Positions 35,703 through 46,994 of a DNA stretch of 64,000 nucleotides are shown here, one piece after another. The stretch comes from Corydoras sp. C115. Lineage: Eukaryota; Chordata; Actinopteri; Siluriformes; Callichthyidae. The DNA lies in assembly GCA_019802505.1 (NCBI GenBank), contig JAFMOC010000095.1, positions 1,110,001 to 1,174,000 of the forward strand. The letters run 5' to 3'. The notes beneath the pieces were generated by a model. That model saw nothing but the letters and a program-made list of their open reading frames with translations. It was not told the DNA's origin and searched no databases. Both the position numbers and the translations under genes were made by a program. Each line of letters opens with the position of its first letter. The stretch's first letter is position 1.

Positions 35703-36116
35703 AAAAACCTCCCCTATTTGGAAGGTGGGAGGGTTCTAAAAACCAAATTTCATGCAGTTTGCGTTAGAACGGGACAGCCAGAGATTTTATATTCGGAGTA
35801 ATGGGGTCAGCCTCTGTTTGTTTTTAGTTAACAATCATCAATGAGATGGCGCTCGTGCACGCTGCTCATTTCGCAGAACCAAATGTCAAGGCCATTCGGC
35901 TCGTCTCATTTCGCCTCACAGCGGGGAGCTGGAAATTGCTAATGCACGTGGCCCTCTGTGTGCGTTTCAACTGTAAAATCAGCCTTTCTTCTAAAAGACG
36001 GCTTCTTTCGGAGAATATATGGCATGGCGTTGATGACGGGCATCTAATTTCTCCAGATTTACCTTTATTCAACCATCCAAAACCAAACCAGGGACATTTA
36101 CTATGGACAAATATGC
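35413..36116. other. single-copy-looking DNA with (TG)n; candidate conserved segment
   Basis: (TG)n at about 35648-35700. The part at 35850-36070 is balanced, complex sequence with no repeat match in the window and may be conserved non-coding DNA. A CAATCATCAATGAGATGG context and scattered frames do not form a convincing exon. Confidence 0.45.
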
Positions 36117-37850
36117 CCCTGGCGTCCTGTCCTGGGTGTATCTGCCCAGCACCCGAAACGTTCTCCACTGGATGGGCATGGGGAACACCCCCCCTCGAGA
36201 CCCTAATAGAGGATAAAGGGGAATATAATGGATGAATAAATGAATGAATGGCTGCTCTAAATTGCACCACCTAAATTGCCCCTATATATTGTGTGTGTCT
36301 GTGTGAGTGAGTGTGCCCAGCGATAGATTGGCACTCTGTCCTGGGTGTATCTGCCCCACACCTGAAACGTTCTCCCCTGGATTGGCATGGGGAACCCCCC
36401 CGCCACCCTAGTAGAGGATAAAGCGGAAGATAATGGATGGATGGCTGCTCTAAATTGCACCACCTAAATTGTCCCTATATAGTGTGTGTGTGTGTCTGTT
36501 TGAGTGAGTGTGTGCCCAGTGATGGATTGGCACCCTGTCCTGGGTGTATCTGCCCAACGAAACGTTCCCAAACTGTGTGGAGTTTACATGGTCTCCCGGT
36601 GCCTTTGTGGGTTTTCGTCCAGGTTCTCTGGTTAAATTGCCCCATATAGAGTGTGTATGTATGAGTGAGTGTGTGTGCAGTGATAGATTGGAGCCCTGTC
36701 CTGGGTGTATTTGCAACATTCCCTTAACTTAATGAGTTCTCCCGGTGTCTGTGTGGGCTTCCTCCGGGTTCTCCGGTTTCCTCCCACAGTCCAAAAACAT
36801 GGATTTAAGGTAAATTGCCTGCTCTTCACAGCCCCTATCCAAGTTGCCCCTATATAGTGTGTGTGTGCCAAGTGATGGATTGGCACCCTGTCCTGAGTGT
36901 ATCTGGCCAGCGCCTGAAATTCCCCCTGAAGTTCCCCAATCAGGGTAGAGTTTCCATGTTCTCCCTGTGTCCATGTGGGTTGCCCTGGGATCTCCCGTTT
37001 CCTACCACAGTCCAAAAACATGGATTCAAGGCAAATTTTCTGCTTTAAATTGCCCCATATAGTGGGTTTGTGAGTGCCGGGTTATGGATTGACACTTTGT
37101 CCTAAGTATATCTGCCCAACAACACATTCCCCAATCTGGGTGTAGTTTCCATGTTCTCCCCGTGTCCGTGTGGATTTCCTCCAGGTTCTCTGGTTTCCTC
37201 CCACAGTCCAAAAACATGAATTTGAGATAAATTGTCTGCTCTAAATTGCCCCATATAGAGTGTGTCTGTGTAAGTGAGTGTGTGCCCAGTGATAGATTGG
37301 CGCCCTGTCCTGGGTGTATCTGCCCAGCACCCGAAGCGTTCTCCCCTAGATGGGCATGAGGAAGCCCCCCCCCGCACCCTAGTAGAGGATAAAGCGGAAG
37401 GTGAGGATGAATGAATAAATGAATGAATGGCGGCTCCAAATCACACCACCTAAATTGCCCTTATATAGTGGGTGTGTCAGTGTGAGTGTGTGAAACATTA
37501 CCTAAACTGGGTTCTCCCGGTGTCTGTGTGGGCTTCTTCCGGGTTCTCCGGTTTCCTTCCACAGCCCAAAAACATGGATCCAAGGTTAATTTGTCTGCTC
37601 TAAATTGCCCCATATACTGTGTGTGTGCCCAGTGATAGATTGTCACCCTGTCCTGAGTGTATCTGCCTAACGAAACATTCCCCAAAGAGGGTCTCCATGT
37701 TCTCCCGGTGTCTGCGTGGCTTTCCTCCAGGTTCTCCAGTTTCCTCCCACAGTCCAATAACATGGATTCAAGGTAAATTGTCTGCTCTAAATTGCCCCAT
37801 ATAGTGTGCATGTGTGTGCTTGTGTATACTTTACACTCTACACACAATAC
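36117..37850 (+). repeat. headless V-SINE tandem array (about 7 units)
   Basis: Units of about 190-300 bp. One joint type is a (GGAT)n tail fused to GCTGCTCTAAATTGCACCAC (36250, 36445, 37430). The other is the 3' domain fused to the core (36560, 36930, 37130, 37500, 37680). tRNA heads are absent throughout, so the array cannot have arisen by independent SINE insertions. Confidence 0.86.
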
Positions 37851-38385
37851 AAGTGTAACCTTTTGTCAGCACGCTATCGTAATGGGCATGTTTAATGGTG
37901 TATTATAGGGCAATTTGCATCCACCCTGTCTTTTAAATTATACACATGTTCTTGGAAGCGAACGCTACTTGTCACATGCGCTTGGCGCCGCCATGCTGGG
38001 CTAATTGTAGCCTGGTAAATCTCTACCCCCCAGTTTTTTAATAAAAAGTGACACATGGTTACACATAGTGATTCATTCATGGTGGCTGAGCACAAGAACT
38101 CCACTGAGTTGAGGTGGGCTTGTTTAAGAGAGGATGAAGCAGTAGGGAACCGATGTTGGTTTTGACAGCAGAAGTGGATTTCGGCGTGGATTATATAACC
38201 TTGTTTTTAAAGCCCAAATCCAAAGCACTTTTGTTTTGTTCTTGTTTTCAGCTGAGAATGCTACAGGCATTGTTTTCAGGGGACGTTCGTCAAGTACTAG
38301 TAATGACACAACCTGAACGGCAGAAATAGAATTAGTATTATATATCTTGCTGGGGATGCAGTCTTCATCAACCATCTGTGACATT
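37851..38385. other. single-copy-looking DNA, nothing recognised
   Basis: No repeat family is seen until GACATTTACTATAGACAAACATGCCC (38382 on), which also occurs at 36097 next to a V-SINE and marks duplicated flank. Confidence 0.45.
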
Positions 38386-38389
38386 TACT

Positions 38390-39000
38390 ATAGACAAACA
38401 TGCCCAGTGATAGATTGGCGCCCTGTCCTGGGTATATCTGCCCAGCACCCGAAACGTTCACCCCTGGATGGGCATGGGGATCCCCGCTGAGTCCCTAGTA
38501 GAGGATAAAGTGGAAGATGATGGATGGATGGATGGATGGATGGATGGCTGCTCTAAATTGCACCACCTACATCATCCCATATAGAGTGTCTGTGTGAGTG
38601 AGTGTGTGCCCAGCGATAGATTGGCATCCTGTCCTGTCCTGGGTGTATCTGCCCAGCACCCTGAACGTTCCCCCCTGGATGGACATGGGGAACCCCCCTG
38701 AGACCCTAGTAGAGGATAAAGCGGAAGATGATGGATGGATGGATGGATGCTCCAAATTGCACCACTTCAATTGGGATTCAGATTCAAATCCCCATCTGGG
38801 TGGAGTTTCCATGTTCTCCCCATGTCCGCGTGGGTTTCCTCTGGGTTCTCCGGTTTCCTCCCACAGTCCAAAAACATGGATCAAGGTCAATTGAATTCTC
38901 CAAATTGCCCCATATAGAATGTGTCTGTGTGAGTGAGCGTGTCCAGTGATAGATTGATGTCCTGTCCTGGGTGTATCTGCCCAGCGCCCAAAACAGAAAA
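38390..39000 (+). repeat. three partial V-SINEs
   Basis: 38398-38550 and 38570-38750 are 3'-half units joined through CTGCTCTAAATTGCACCAC. 38765-39000 starts at the B-box side (GATTCAAATCCCC) and lacks its tail. Confidence 0.87.
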
Positions 39001-39017
39001 CCATTAAAAATACGAGA

Positions 39018-39533
39018 GTGGCACACTCACTCACAGATACACACTATATGGGGCAAATTAGAGCATTCCATTTATCTTGATTCCATGTTTTTGCACTGGG
39101 GAGAGCCCGGATGAAACCCACACTGGGAGGACATGGAAACTCTAACCACTAAGCCCACATTTCATATGTATATAAAAATACTATAGTTCCATTCATTATC
39201 TTCCGCTTTATCCTCTTCTAGGGTCACGGAGGGGTTCCCGATGCCCATCCAGGGGAGAACGTTTCGGGCGCTGGGCAGATACACCCAGGACAGGGCGCCA
39301 ATCTATCGCTGGGCACACACTCACTCACACTATAACAAACTATATTGGGCAATTTTAAGCATTACATTTATCTTGAATCCATGTTTTTGGACTGTGGGAC
39401 GAAACTGGAGAACCCGGAGGAAACCCACACAGACACGGGAGGATATGAAAACTCCACCCAGATTGGGATTTGAACTGGGAATCCCTGCATTGAGAGGAGA
39501 ACATGCTAACCACTAAGCCACCGTGCCATGCCG
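39018..39533 (-). repeat. two V-SINEs
   Basis: 39018-39160 is a middle fragment ending in a head remnant (AACCACTAAGCCC). 39190-39533 is nearly full length, from TTCATTATCTTCCGC to GCCACCGTGCCATG. Confidence 0.89.
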
Positions 39534-39927
39534 ATTTCAAAATTCTGTTTTCCAAATCATTTCCACAAATAATTGTGGAGGCTTTTCACAAAAAAACAGA
39601 TCACATGTCCCGTTGGTACCAATCCCTTCACTCAGCACCGGTGTTTGATTAGTAGAGTCTTATCAGCTGCCATCAAGCTACTCAGCTATTCTTAGAGCTG
39701 ACATGCAGTCAGGATGTAGACAGAGGGACCTGTAAAGCCATAAAGTATATGTACTGCATCGCACCAGGCTGATGGACGCCTGTCACGACGTCCCGATGCG
39801 AATAAAGAACACACTGCTGAACGCTGATGGACGTGAGACAAAGTTCACAGAGACAGAGTCTGCTGCATATGTCCAACGCGAGTAGAGGTGCACATGTAGA
39901 AGCATTCTTCTGTCAATATTTGCAACC
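39534..39927. other. single-copy-looking DNA, nothing recognised
   Basis: No repeat family or coding frame visible. Confidence 0.45.
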
Positions 39928-40440
39928 AAACTTCAAGATTCAAGATTCAAGAAAATTATATTATCATTAATATCACATGGTGGCGACACAGTGGCTTAGT
40001 GGTTAGCATGTTCTCCTCTCAGTGCTAGGGATTCCCAGTTCGAATCCTCATCTGGCACCCTGTCCTGGGTGTATCTGCCCAACGAAATGTTCCCAAACTG
40101 GGTGGAGTTTCCATGTTCTCCCCGTGTCCGCATGGGTTTCCTCCGGGTTCTCTGGTTTCCTCCCACAGTCCAAAAACACGAATCAAGTCAATTGAGTTCT
40201 CCAAATTGCCCCATATAGAGTGTGTCCGTGTGAGTGAGTGTGTGCCCAGTGATAGATTGGCGCCCTGTCCTGGGTGTATCTGCCCGGCGCCCGAAACGTT
40301 CTCCCCTGGCTGGACCCTAATATAGGATAAAGCGGAAGATAATGAATAGATGGATTATATCACATGTGGTACATGAGATAAGAATGAAATTATGGGTTCT
40401 ACCCCGTAAACCCTGTTATTTTAAGATTATAATTCAAATT
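39928..40440 (-). repeat. LINE-like 3' end split by a V-SINE
   Basis: The minus-strand LINE end (CTTCAAGATTCAAGATTC at 39930; CACATGTGGTACATGAGAT and CCCCGTAAACCCTG after the insert) resembles the plus-strand ends at 59425-59465 and 62010-62120. A plus-strand V-SINE occupies 39980-40356. It is flanked by ATATCACATG at 39970-39979 and 40357-40366, a 10-bp target-site duplication. The V-SINE has an internal duplication of its 3' domain near 40052-40110. Confidence 0.82.
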
Positions 40441-40659
40441 AAAATTTTAAAGAAAAAAATTAGATTTTTTTTTAAATACAGTATATAGATATGTGAAATA
40501 TAATAGAATATACAACTATGAATATATATTATATATATAAATATATATATACATATATACACAACAACATATATAAATATAATATAAAATATTTCAATTA
40601 TAAATATAATATATAAATATATGTATATACAGTATATAAACTAAATTTAAGAATATATA

Positions 40660-40736
<77 letters not shown>

Positions 40737-40860
40737 AGTATCCAATAGATATAACTATAGAATATAAATATAGCATCATATAAAATGTATATAAATGTAT
40801 ACTTCAGTGTGTGTGTGTGTGTGTGTGTGAGTGTGTAACAGCTGGCTGTAGATAAGGCCA
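40441..40860. repeat. AT-rich low complexity with (TA)n and (GT)n
   Basis: Degenerate ATATAAAT sequence, (TA)n at about 40663-40731, and (GT)n at about 40807-40828. Confidence 0.92.
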
Positions 40861-41060
40861 TGGCCTCTTCTCTTTGTAGCTCAGTCTCAGTAGCAGTGAC
40901 GTCACCTGTGCTGCTGCCTGTCTACTCGAGTTAAAGTGAGCCAGAGAGCTGAGCAACATCGTCCTCTGTCCTCTCTCGCTCTCTCTCTCTCTCGCTCTCT
41001 CGCTCTTTCACTCTCTCTCTTATTGCAGTTATTATTGTGTGTGTGTGTACTGGTGCATTG
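40861..41060 (+). promoter_or_regulatory. candidate regulatory segment: consensus CRE, E-box, CT tract
   Basis: A perfect cAMP-response element (TGACGTCA, 40897-40904) overlaps an E-box CACCTG. A (CT)-rich tract (40970-41025) ends in TCTCTTATTGCAG, which also has the form of a 3' splice site. Either a promoter/5' exon or an intron end could look like this. No coding exon follows, since simple repeats begin at once, so confidence is low. Confidence 0.25.
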
Positions 41061-41099
41061 TAAAAATGACTCTCTTGCACCCTGTCTTTCTATTTAATA

Positions 41100-41820
41100 T
41101 AAAAGAAAGAAAGAAAGAAAGAAAGAAAGGAAGGAAAGAAGGCAGAGTGAGACAGCAAGACAGAAAGTAAAAAAGAAAGAAATAAAGAAAGAAGGTGACA
41201 GAATGAAGGAAAGAAATAAATAATACTAATAATAATACATTTTATTTATATAGCGCTTTTAGGTACCTTAAAGACGCTTTACAAAAACAGATAAAGCAGT
41301 AAAACACAACGAAAAAAGAAACAAACAAACAAACGAAAATAAACAAACAAATGAAGGAAAGAAACAAACAGACAACAGAAAGACACAAACGGAAAAAAAA
41401 GAAACAAACAAAAGGAAAAAAGAAAGAAAATAAGGAAACTAATAAATGAAACAAACAAAAGAAGAAAGAATAGAAACAAACAAATAAAAGCAACAAACAA
41501 ACAAATGAAAGAAAGAAAAAAACAAATGAAAGAAAGAAAAAAACAAATGAAAGAAAGAAAGAAACGAACAAACAAACAAAAGAAACAACCAAAAGAAAGA
41601 AAGAAACAAACAGACAGACAAACAAACAAATAAACGAATGAAAGAAACATACAAACAAACAAAAGTGGCAAACAAACAAAAGAAAGAAAGAAACAAATGA
41701 ATAAAAGAAACAAACAAACAAAAGAAAGAAACAAACAAAAGAATTAAACAAATGAAATAAACAAACATACAAAATAAGGAAACAAACGAACAGACGAATG
41801 AAAGTATGTTTGTATAAAGG
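41100..41820. repeat. GAAA/CAAA purine-rich low-complexity tract
   Basis: (GAAA)n at 41100-41135, then about 480 bp of GAAACAAACAAA-type repeats. A short LINE/SINE-like 3' terminus (TTTTATTTATATAGCGC) lies at about 41238-41285. Minus-strand Phe/Val/Cys/Leu frames of up to 196 codons are compositional. Confidence 0.92.
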
Positions 41821-42252
41821 ACTAAAAGTCAATGTACATCTTAATATTCAGTCTTTAAGGAACAAAGTAAAAAAAAAGAAGCTATTTTCTTTTCACATCT
41901 AGAAGCTCGTGATTTTCGGACACGCACATTTTCGGACACGCTTTACCTCGATTTCATTTTATTTAACAATTAATTAAGGTAACGAAGTACCCATCTACTT
42001 TGTAAATGCGAGCTGACATGCCTGGACATGTCCATGAGCCGGGACATTGCTACTGCACTAATTAAGCAGTATGCTGGAGTGCAGGGCGCATGGGGCTGTA
42101 AACATTAGACGTTCTCTGAGGAATATGTGTTCTCACCAAGAAAGGAACCTCAAACCTCATCCATCACACGCCGGTATCTGCCATAAGTCAGCATTTTTTT
42201 ATTATTTACAGTGGCCACACACAGTTTTACGTGTGTGATAGAGTGTGTAGTA
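41821..42252. other. single-copy-looking DNA, nothing recognised
   Basis: No repeat or gene recognised. Contains an imperfect internal duplication (TTTTCGGACACGC twice near 41913-41940). Confidence 0.45.
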
Positions 42253-42740
42253 CGTTTACATTTACATTTAGTCATTTAGCAGACACTTTTATCCAAAGCA
42301 CCTTACAAATGACAACATTACAAGTCAGAAGTTATGCGGAAAACCAACTACACTGTAAAATCATCAAAGCTGATTGTTATTTGATGCTGCATCAATACAA
42401 CAGGTAAAAGATGCGTCTTCAGTAGTTTCTTAAAACTGCTTAGTTTTACACAGGTATTTGGGTTTTTTTTTTACAACAGGTATTTGTTAAAAAGATGCGT
42501 CTTCAGTAGTTTCCTACTGCCTTACGGATAGAGTTGGGAAGATCGTTCCATCATTTTGCAGTGGTGAACGACACGGCGTGAGAATTAGCTCCTCAGTGAG
42601 GTGGAACCACCAGACGGAGGTCATCACTGGAGCGAAGTGAACGAGTCGGAGTGTATTTTGAAAAGATAGAGTGAAGGTAGGAGGGGGAAGATTCAGAAAT
42701 GGTCTTGTAGGCCAGAGTAGGTGACTGAATGCGAGTGTCA
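42253..42740 (-). pseudogene. L2-like LINE: ORF2 C-terminal fragment and 3' UTR
   Basis: On the minus strand a conceptual peptide with SYLHSIFSKYTPTRSL and RSSDDLRLVVPP is followed by a 3' UTR. The terminus is TAAGGTGCTTTGGATAAAAG, then TGTCTGCTAAATGACTAAATG. The CAGTAGTTTC region (about 42418-42515) is partly duplicated. It is 5'-truncated as usual for LINE insertions and inactive. Its tail supplies the sequence shared with SINE2. Confidence 0.82.
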
Positions 42741-42759
42741 GGATCCTCAGACCCGATTA

Positions 42760-42884
42760 TCTGGATTGTGGAAGAAAACCCACGCGGACACGGGGAGAAC
42801 ATGGAAACTCCAGCCAGATTGGAATTCGAACAGGGAATCCCTAGCGCTGAGAGGAGAAAGTGCTAACCACTAAGCGACCCTGCC

Positions 42885-42924
<40 letters not shown>

Positions 42925-43140
42925 TCATTCATTCATTATCTCCCGCTTTATCCTCTATTAGGGTCGCGGTGGGGTTCCCCATGCCCATTCAGGGGAGAAC
43001 GTTTCGGGCGCTGGGCAGATAGACCCAGGACAGGGCACCAATCCATCGCTGGGCACACACACACTCACACAGACACTCTCTATTTGGGGCAATTTTGAGA
43101 ATTCAATTCACCTTGATCCATGTTTTTGGACTGTGGGATA
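42760..43140 (-). repeat. two complementary V-SINE halves around a (TA)n
   Basis: 42760-42886 is the core-to-head half. (TA)n lies at about 42891-42921. 42922-43140 is the tail-to-middle half, ending at GGACTGTGGGA, where the first half begins. The halves together make one element in permuted order. Confidence 0.85.
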
Positions 43141-43169
43141 TATAAAATACTATACTATAAAATACTATA

Positions 43170-43845
43170 GGCGGCACGGTGGCTTAGTGGTTAGCACGTT
43201 CGTCTCTCAGCGCTAGGGATTCCCGGTTCCATTCCCCATCTGGGTGGAGTTTCCATGTTCTCCCCGTGTCTGCGTGGGTTTCCTCCGGGTTCTCCGGTTT
43301 CCTCCCATAGTCCAAAAACATGGATCTAGTCAATTGAGCTCTCCAAATTGCCCCATATAGAGTGTGTTTGTGTGAGTGAGTGTGTGCCCAGCGATAGATT
43401 GGCGCCCTGTCCTGGGTGTATCTGCCCAGCGCCCGAGACGTTCTCCCCTGGATGGGCATGGGGAACTCCTCCCCCCCCCCCCCCCGCCGTGACCCTAATA
43501 GAGGATAAAGCGGAAGATAATGAATAAATGAATGAAATACTATAGATCCATCCATTATCTTCCGCTTTATCCTCTACTAGGGTCGCAGGGGGGTTCACAT
43601 CATCACCATATATGCTCTCTATATGTGGGCATCTACACCAAGGGCAAAATTTCCTTACCACTGGTTGCAACCCGCTTACATCCTGAAAGTTCTGCCCCCA
43701 GGGAATACTAAACATGAAATTATACAATACTTCACTTTAGTTTGTTAGTAATATACACAAGTCATACTTTCTAGCTATTCCAACATCCACCCTCCATTAT
43801 CTTCCGCTTTATCCTATATTACCACTAAGCCACCGTGCCACCCCT
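43170..43845 (+). repeat. full-length V-SINE and two opposite-strand fragments
   Basis: 43170-43535 is full length (head GGCGGCACGGTGGC, with a run of 17 C at about 43469-43485). 43549-43598 is a minus-strand 3' fragment. 43790-43845 is a minus-strand copy reduced to tail (CCATTATCTTCCGC) fused to head (CCACTAAGCCACCGTGCC) by one large internal deletion. Confidence 0.9.
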
Positions 43846-43922
43846 ATTCCAATTTTATGTGCTTAGATAAGCTTGCTATCAGCAGAACACAGGTGTTCTG
43901 CACCCCTCGATTCCCTATAGCA

Positions 43923-44280
43923 TGGGGTGAACCCATCCATCCATCCATTATCTTCTGCTTTATCCTCTAGGGTCGCGGTGGGGTTCCCCATGCCCATCCA
44001 GGGGAGAACATCTCGGGCGCTGGGCAGATACAACCAGGACAGGGCGACAATCTATCGCTGGGCACACACTCACTCACACAAATACACTCTATATGGGGCA
44101 ATTTGGAGAACTCAATTGACTTGATCCAGGTTTATGGACTGTGGGAGGAAACCGGAGAACCTGGAGGAAACCCACGCGGACACGGGGAGAACATGGAAAC
44201 TCCAACCAGATAGGGATTCGAACCGGGAATACCTAGTGCTAAGAGGAGAATGTGCTAACCACTGAGCTGGGGTGAACCCA
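43923..44280 (-). repeat. V-SINE with 13-bp target-site duplication
   Basis: TGGGGTGAACCCA at 43923-43935 and 44268-44280 flanks the element. Its head has lost the outermost bases (ends AACCACTGAGC). Confidence 0.92.
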
Positions 44281-44605
44281 AGTAGATAAAAAGCATCCCC
44301 AAGCCTATTCTTTTAGGCCCCAACAGGTCAGCATCAACCTGGTAAGAATACTTATTTGCATGTTGATGGTGAGGTGTAGCTTAGATCATCGAAACGTGGC
44401 TTGATTCACATGTTAGAAAAGACTAAAAGAGAGGGACAAGGGAGAATGTACTGTTCTCTCTTACTGCATGAGCGAGATGATGGTGCTATTACTGCTTACA
44501 TCCACCTCCCCCGGGTCGGGTGCACAAGGGAATACGATGTCTGAGTGCTAGAGAGCGGAGCATGAATAAAAAAACGACGTGAAATGAATATTCACTGCTC
44601 TCTTA
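44281..44605. other. single-copy-looking DNA, nothing recognised
   Basis: Complex sequence without a recognised repeat. An octamer-like TATTTGCATG occurs near 44352. Confidence 0.4.
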
Positions 44606-45100
44606 TTGTTGTTTTTTGACTTTTTTATTTTTATTTTTAATGTAATATCCATGACAACCTACAACAGACAGCTGATAGAACGATGCGGTCAGCATGTACT
44701 GTTGTAAAAAGCTCTTCATCCATGACACTAAGACAATTACTGGATGGAACCTGGATTCTTATTAGAGTGGCAGTCCTGCAGGACACCCTCAATGGACATA
44801 TAGAGTTTTCAATTGATAAATACGGGTCACCTGATCACCACACAATCTGTACATTAGTGTCCTACTCTGTTGATGCTGCCCGGCCGCTCAAGGAGGATGA
44901 GCCCCCCACTAAGTCTTGGTCCTCACAAGGTTTCTTCCTTAAAATAACAACATAAAAGGGAGTTTTGTCTTGCAACTGTTGCTTCGGCTTGCTCTTTGGG
45001 GGTTTAAAGGCTTATTATTGTTTTTTGACTTTTTTATTTTTATTTTTAATGTAATATCCATGACAACCTACAACAGACAGCGGATGGAACGATGCGATCA
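44606..45100 (+). repeat. repeat A copy flanked by an 85-bp direct duplication
   Basis: Repeat A occupies about 44694-45012. The segments at 44606-44693 and 45013-45100 are near-identical direct repeats (GTTTTTTGACTTTTTTATTT to ACAACCTACAACAGACAGC). That is far longer than a target-site duplication, so a local tandem duplication is implied. Confidence 0.85.
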
Positions 45101-45262
45101 GCAACCTTACGCCTGGCAACTGGGATTCAGATGTTTTTTTGTACTTTTTGTTGTAAAAACAACAAAACTAAGGGAAAAAAATGCATATTCATGCCAAAGA
45201 TGCTCTGTTTTCCTTCTATTCATAATCACACCTATTGGATTCCATTCATATACACAATGACA

Positions 45263-45545
45263 TCATTCATTATCTTCCACTTATTCCTCTATTAGAGTCT
45301 ATTAGGGGGTGCGGGGGGTGGAACGTTTCAGGCGCTGGGCAGATACACCCAGGACAGGGCGCCAAACCATCACTGGACACACTCACTCACACAGACACAC
45401 TCTACATGGGGCAATTTGGAGCATTCAATTGACCTTGAAACACTGATTCCGGTGGAAATCCACATGGGCACGGGGAGGACATGGAAACTCCACCCAGATT
45501 GGGATTCGAACCTGGATCCCCAGCACTGAGAGGAGAAAAGACCAC
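45263..45545 (-). repeat. V-SINE, degraded
   Basis: TTCATTATCTTCCACTTATT to CAGCACTGAGAGGAG. Core shortened by deletions, head lost. Confidence 0.88.
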
Positions 45546-45614
45546 CTGGTTTTTTTTCATCAATTTGGTGTGAGGTGTATATTAAAGCAATACAGTACAA
45601 GAGGGCGTGGCATC

Positions 45615-45703
45615 ATTGGGAATAAATCACAGGAAAGAGATATTATTAGGCGTGACACGTAGCGGAGTACAGTTACACCTCTTTTCTGTGATTTATTCCC
45701 AAT
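45615..45703. repeat. hairpin with 25-bp stem
   Basis: Arms 45615-45639 and 45679-45703 pair with one mismatch, with a 39-base loop. The sequence belongs to no other repeat in the window. It could be a small foldback element or a hairpin RNA. No expression evidence is available. Confidence 0.88.
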
Positions 45704-45713
45704 AATACACAAC

Positions 45714-46075
45714 CTGGATGGCATGGTGGCTTAGTGGTTAGCATGTTCTCCTCTCAGCGCTGGGGATTCCAGGTTTAAATTCCAATCTGGGTGGAGTTTC
45801 CATGTTCTCCCTGTGTCAACGTGGGTTTCCACAAGGTTTTCTGGTTTCCTGTTTCCAAAAACATGCATTCAAGGTAAATTGATTGCTCTAAATTGCCCCA
45901 TATAGAGTGTGTTTGTGTGAGTGAGTGTGTGCCCAGTGATAGATTGGCGCCCTGTCCTGGGTGTATCTGCCCAGCGCCTGAAACATTCTGCCCTGGATGG
46001 ACATGGGGACACCCTCCCACGACCCTAGTAGAGGATTGTGTGGAAAATAATGAATGGATGAATGAATGAGTATTT
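45714..46075 (+). repeat. full-length V-SINE
   Basis: Head CTGGATGGCATGGTGGCTTAG, diverged B box (GGTTTAAATTCC), and tail GAATGGATGAATGAATG. Confidence 0.92.
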
Positions 46076-46423
46076 AAGATAAAAGGCACCTTTTATTTAC
46101 ACATGCATCCAGTAAATATATATATGTTCATCATTTATGAACGCTGATCGCTCAGTGACAGTTTTACGGTGTCTCTTAAAATTAATCACTGCCATCTAGT
46201 GGCTCTACAGAAAGCAGTTTACAAAAAAATACATTGGGAAAATAATGTATTGTATGTCACGTATTGATTCGACTGTAAATGGATCAGAGGTGTGCGTTAT
46301 TGTCTTATGTCAACTTTATAAAATAAGTTATAAAATGAGTAGTTCCATTTCTTTAATCTGATTGGCCGGTTGTCCAGCTAGGAAATCACTGACAATAATG
46401 CACACCTCTAACACATTCACTCT
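46076..46423. repeat. MITE-like segment with inverted motif
   Basis: GAGGTGTGCGTTATTGTC (46287-46304) pairs with GACAATAATGCACACCTC (46391-46408), one mismatch in 18. ATGAACGCTGATCGCTCAGTGACAG (46138 on) is the reverse complement of a motif repeated at 61.0-62.7 kb. The two regions therefore share an unnamed repeat family. Confidence 0.65.
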
Positions 46424-46440
46424 ATGTAGTGTGTGTTTGT

Positions 46441-46495
<55 letters not shown>

Positions 46496-46530
46496 CAGCA
46501 ATAGATTGGTGCCCTGTTCTGGGTGTCAAT
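46424..46530 (+). repeat. V-SINE fragment with (TG)n expansion
   Basis: CACTCTATGTAGTGTGTG, then (GT)n at about 46441-46493, then CAGCAATAGATTGGTGCCC. The SINE's internal TGTGTGAG block has expanded. Confidence 0.86.
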
Positions 46531-46990
46531 CAAACTCTGGTTATTAATTAAATACTGGGCTTTATCAGCTCTAACTGCTTTTCTTGTTTGTTTCTTTTGA
46601 GGTGTTGCTAATTTCCTGGAGGTGTGGTCAGCTATTAATCCATGGTTCTGCTGAAGCACTGCGGCTACGACCATTACTGAATGGAACCTGAAGTTCTATT
46701 GGACTGGCGGTCCTGCAGGACGCCCTCAATGGACTTATAGAGTTTTTAATTGTTAAATACAGGTCACATGATCACCACACCATCTGTAAATTAGTGTCCT
46801 ACACTGTTGATGCTGCCCGGCCACTAAAGGAGGATGAGTCCCCACTGAGTCTTGGTCCTCCCAAGGTTTCTTCCTTAAATAACAACATAACAGGGAGTTT
46901 TGCCTTGCCACTGTTGCTTTGGCTTGCTCTTTGGGGGTTTAAAGGCTTACAACACTGTAAAGCTGCTTTGTGACAATGTACTATTGTAAA
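46525..46990 (+). repeat. repeat A, near full length
   Basis: GTCAATCAAACTCTGGTTAT to GTACTATTGTAAAAAC, about 465 bp. The same boundaries as the copy at 29298-29757 define the element. Confidence 0.84.
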
Positions 46991-46994
46991 AACT

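Noticed and set aside
41242..41832. 196-codon hydrophobic minus-strand frame resembling a membrane protein
   Set aside because: It is the reverse of GAAACAAACAAA low-complexity DNA. The overlapping frames look the same.
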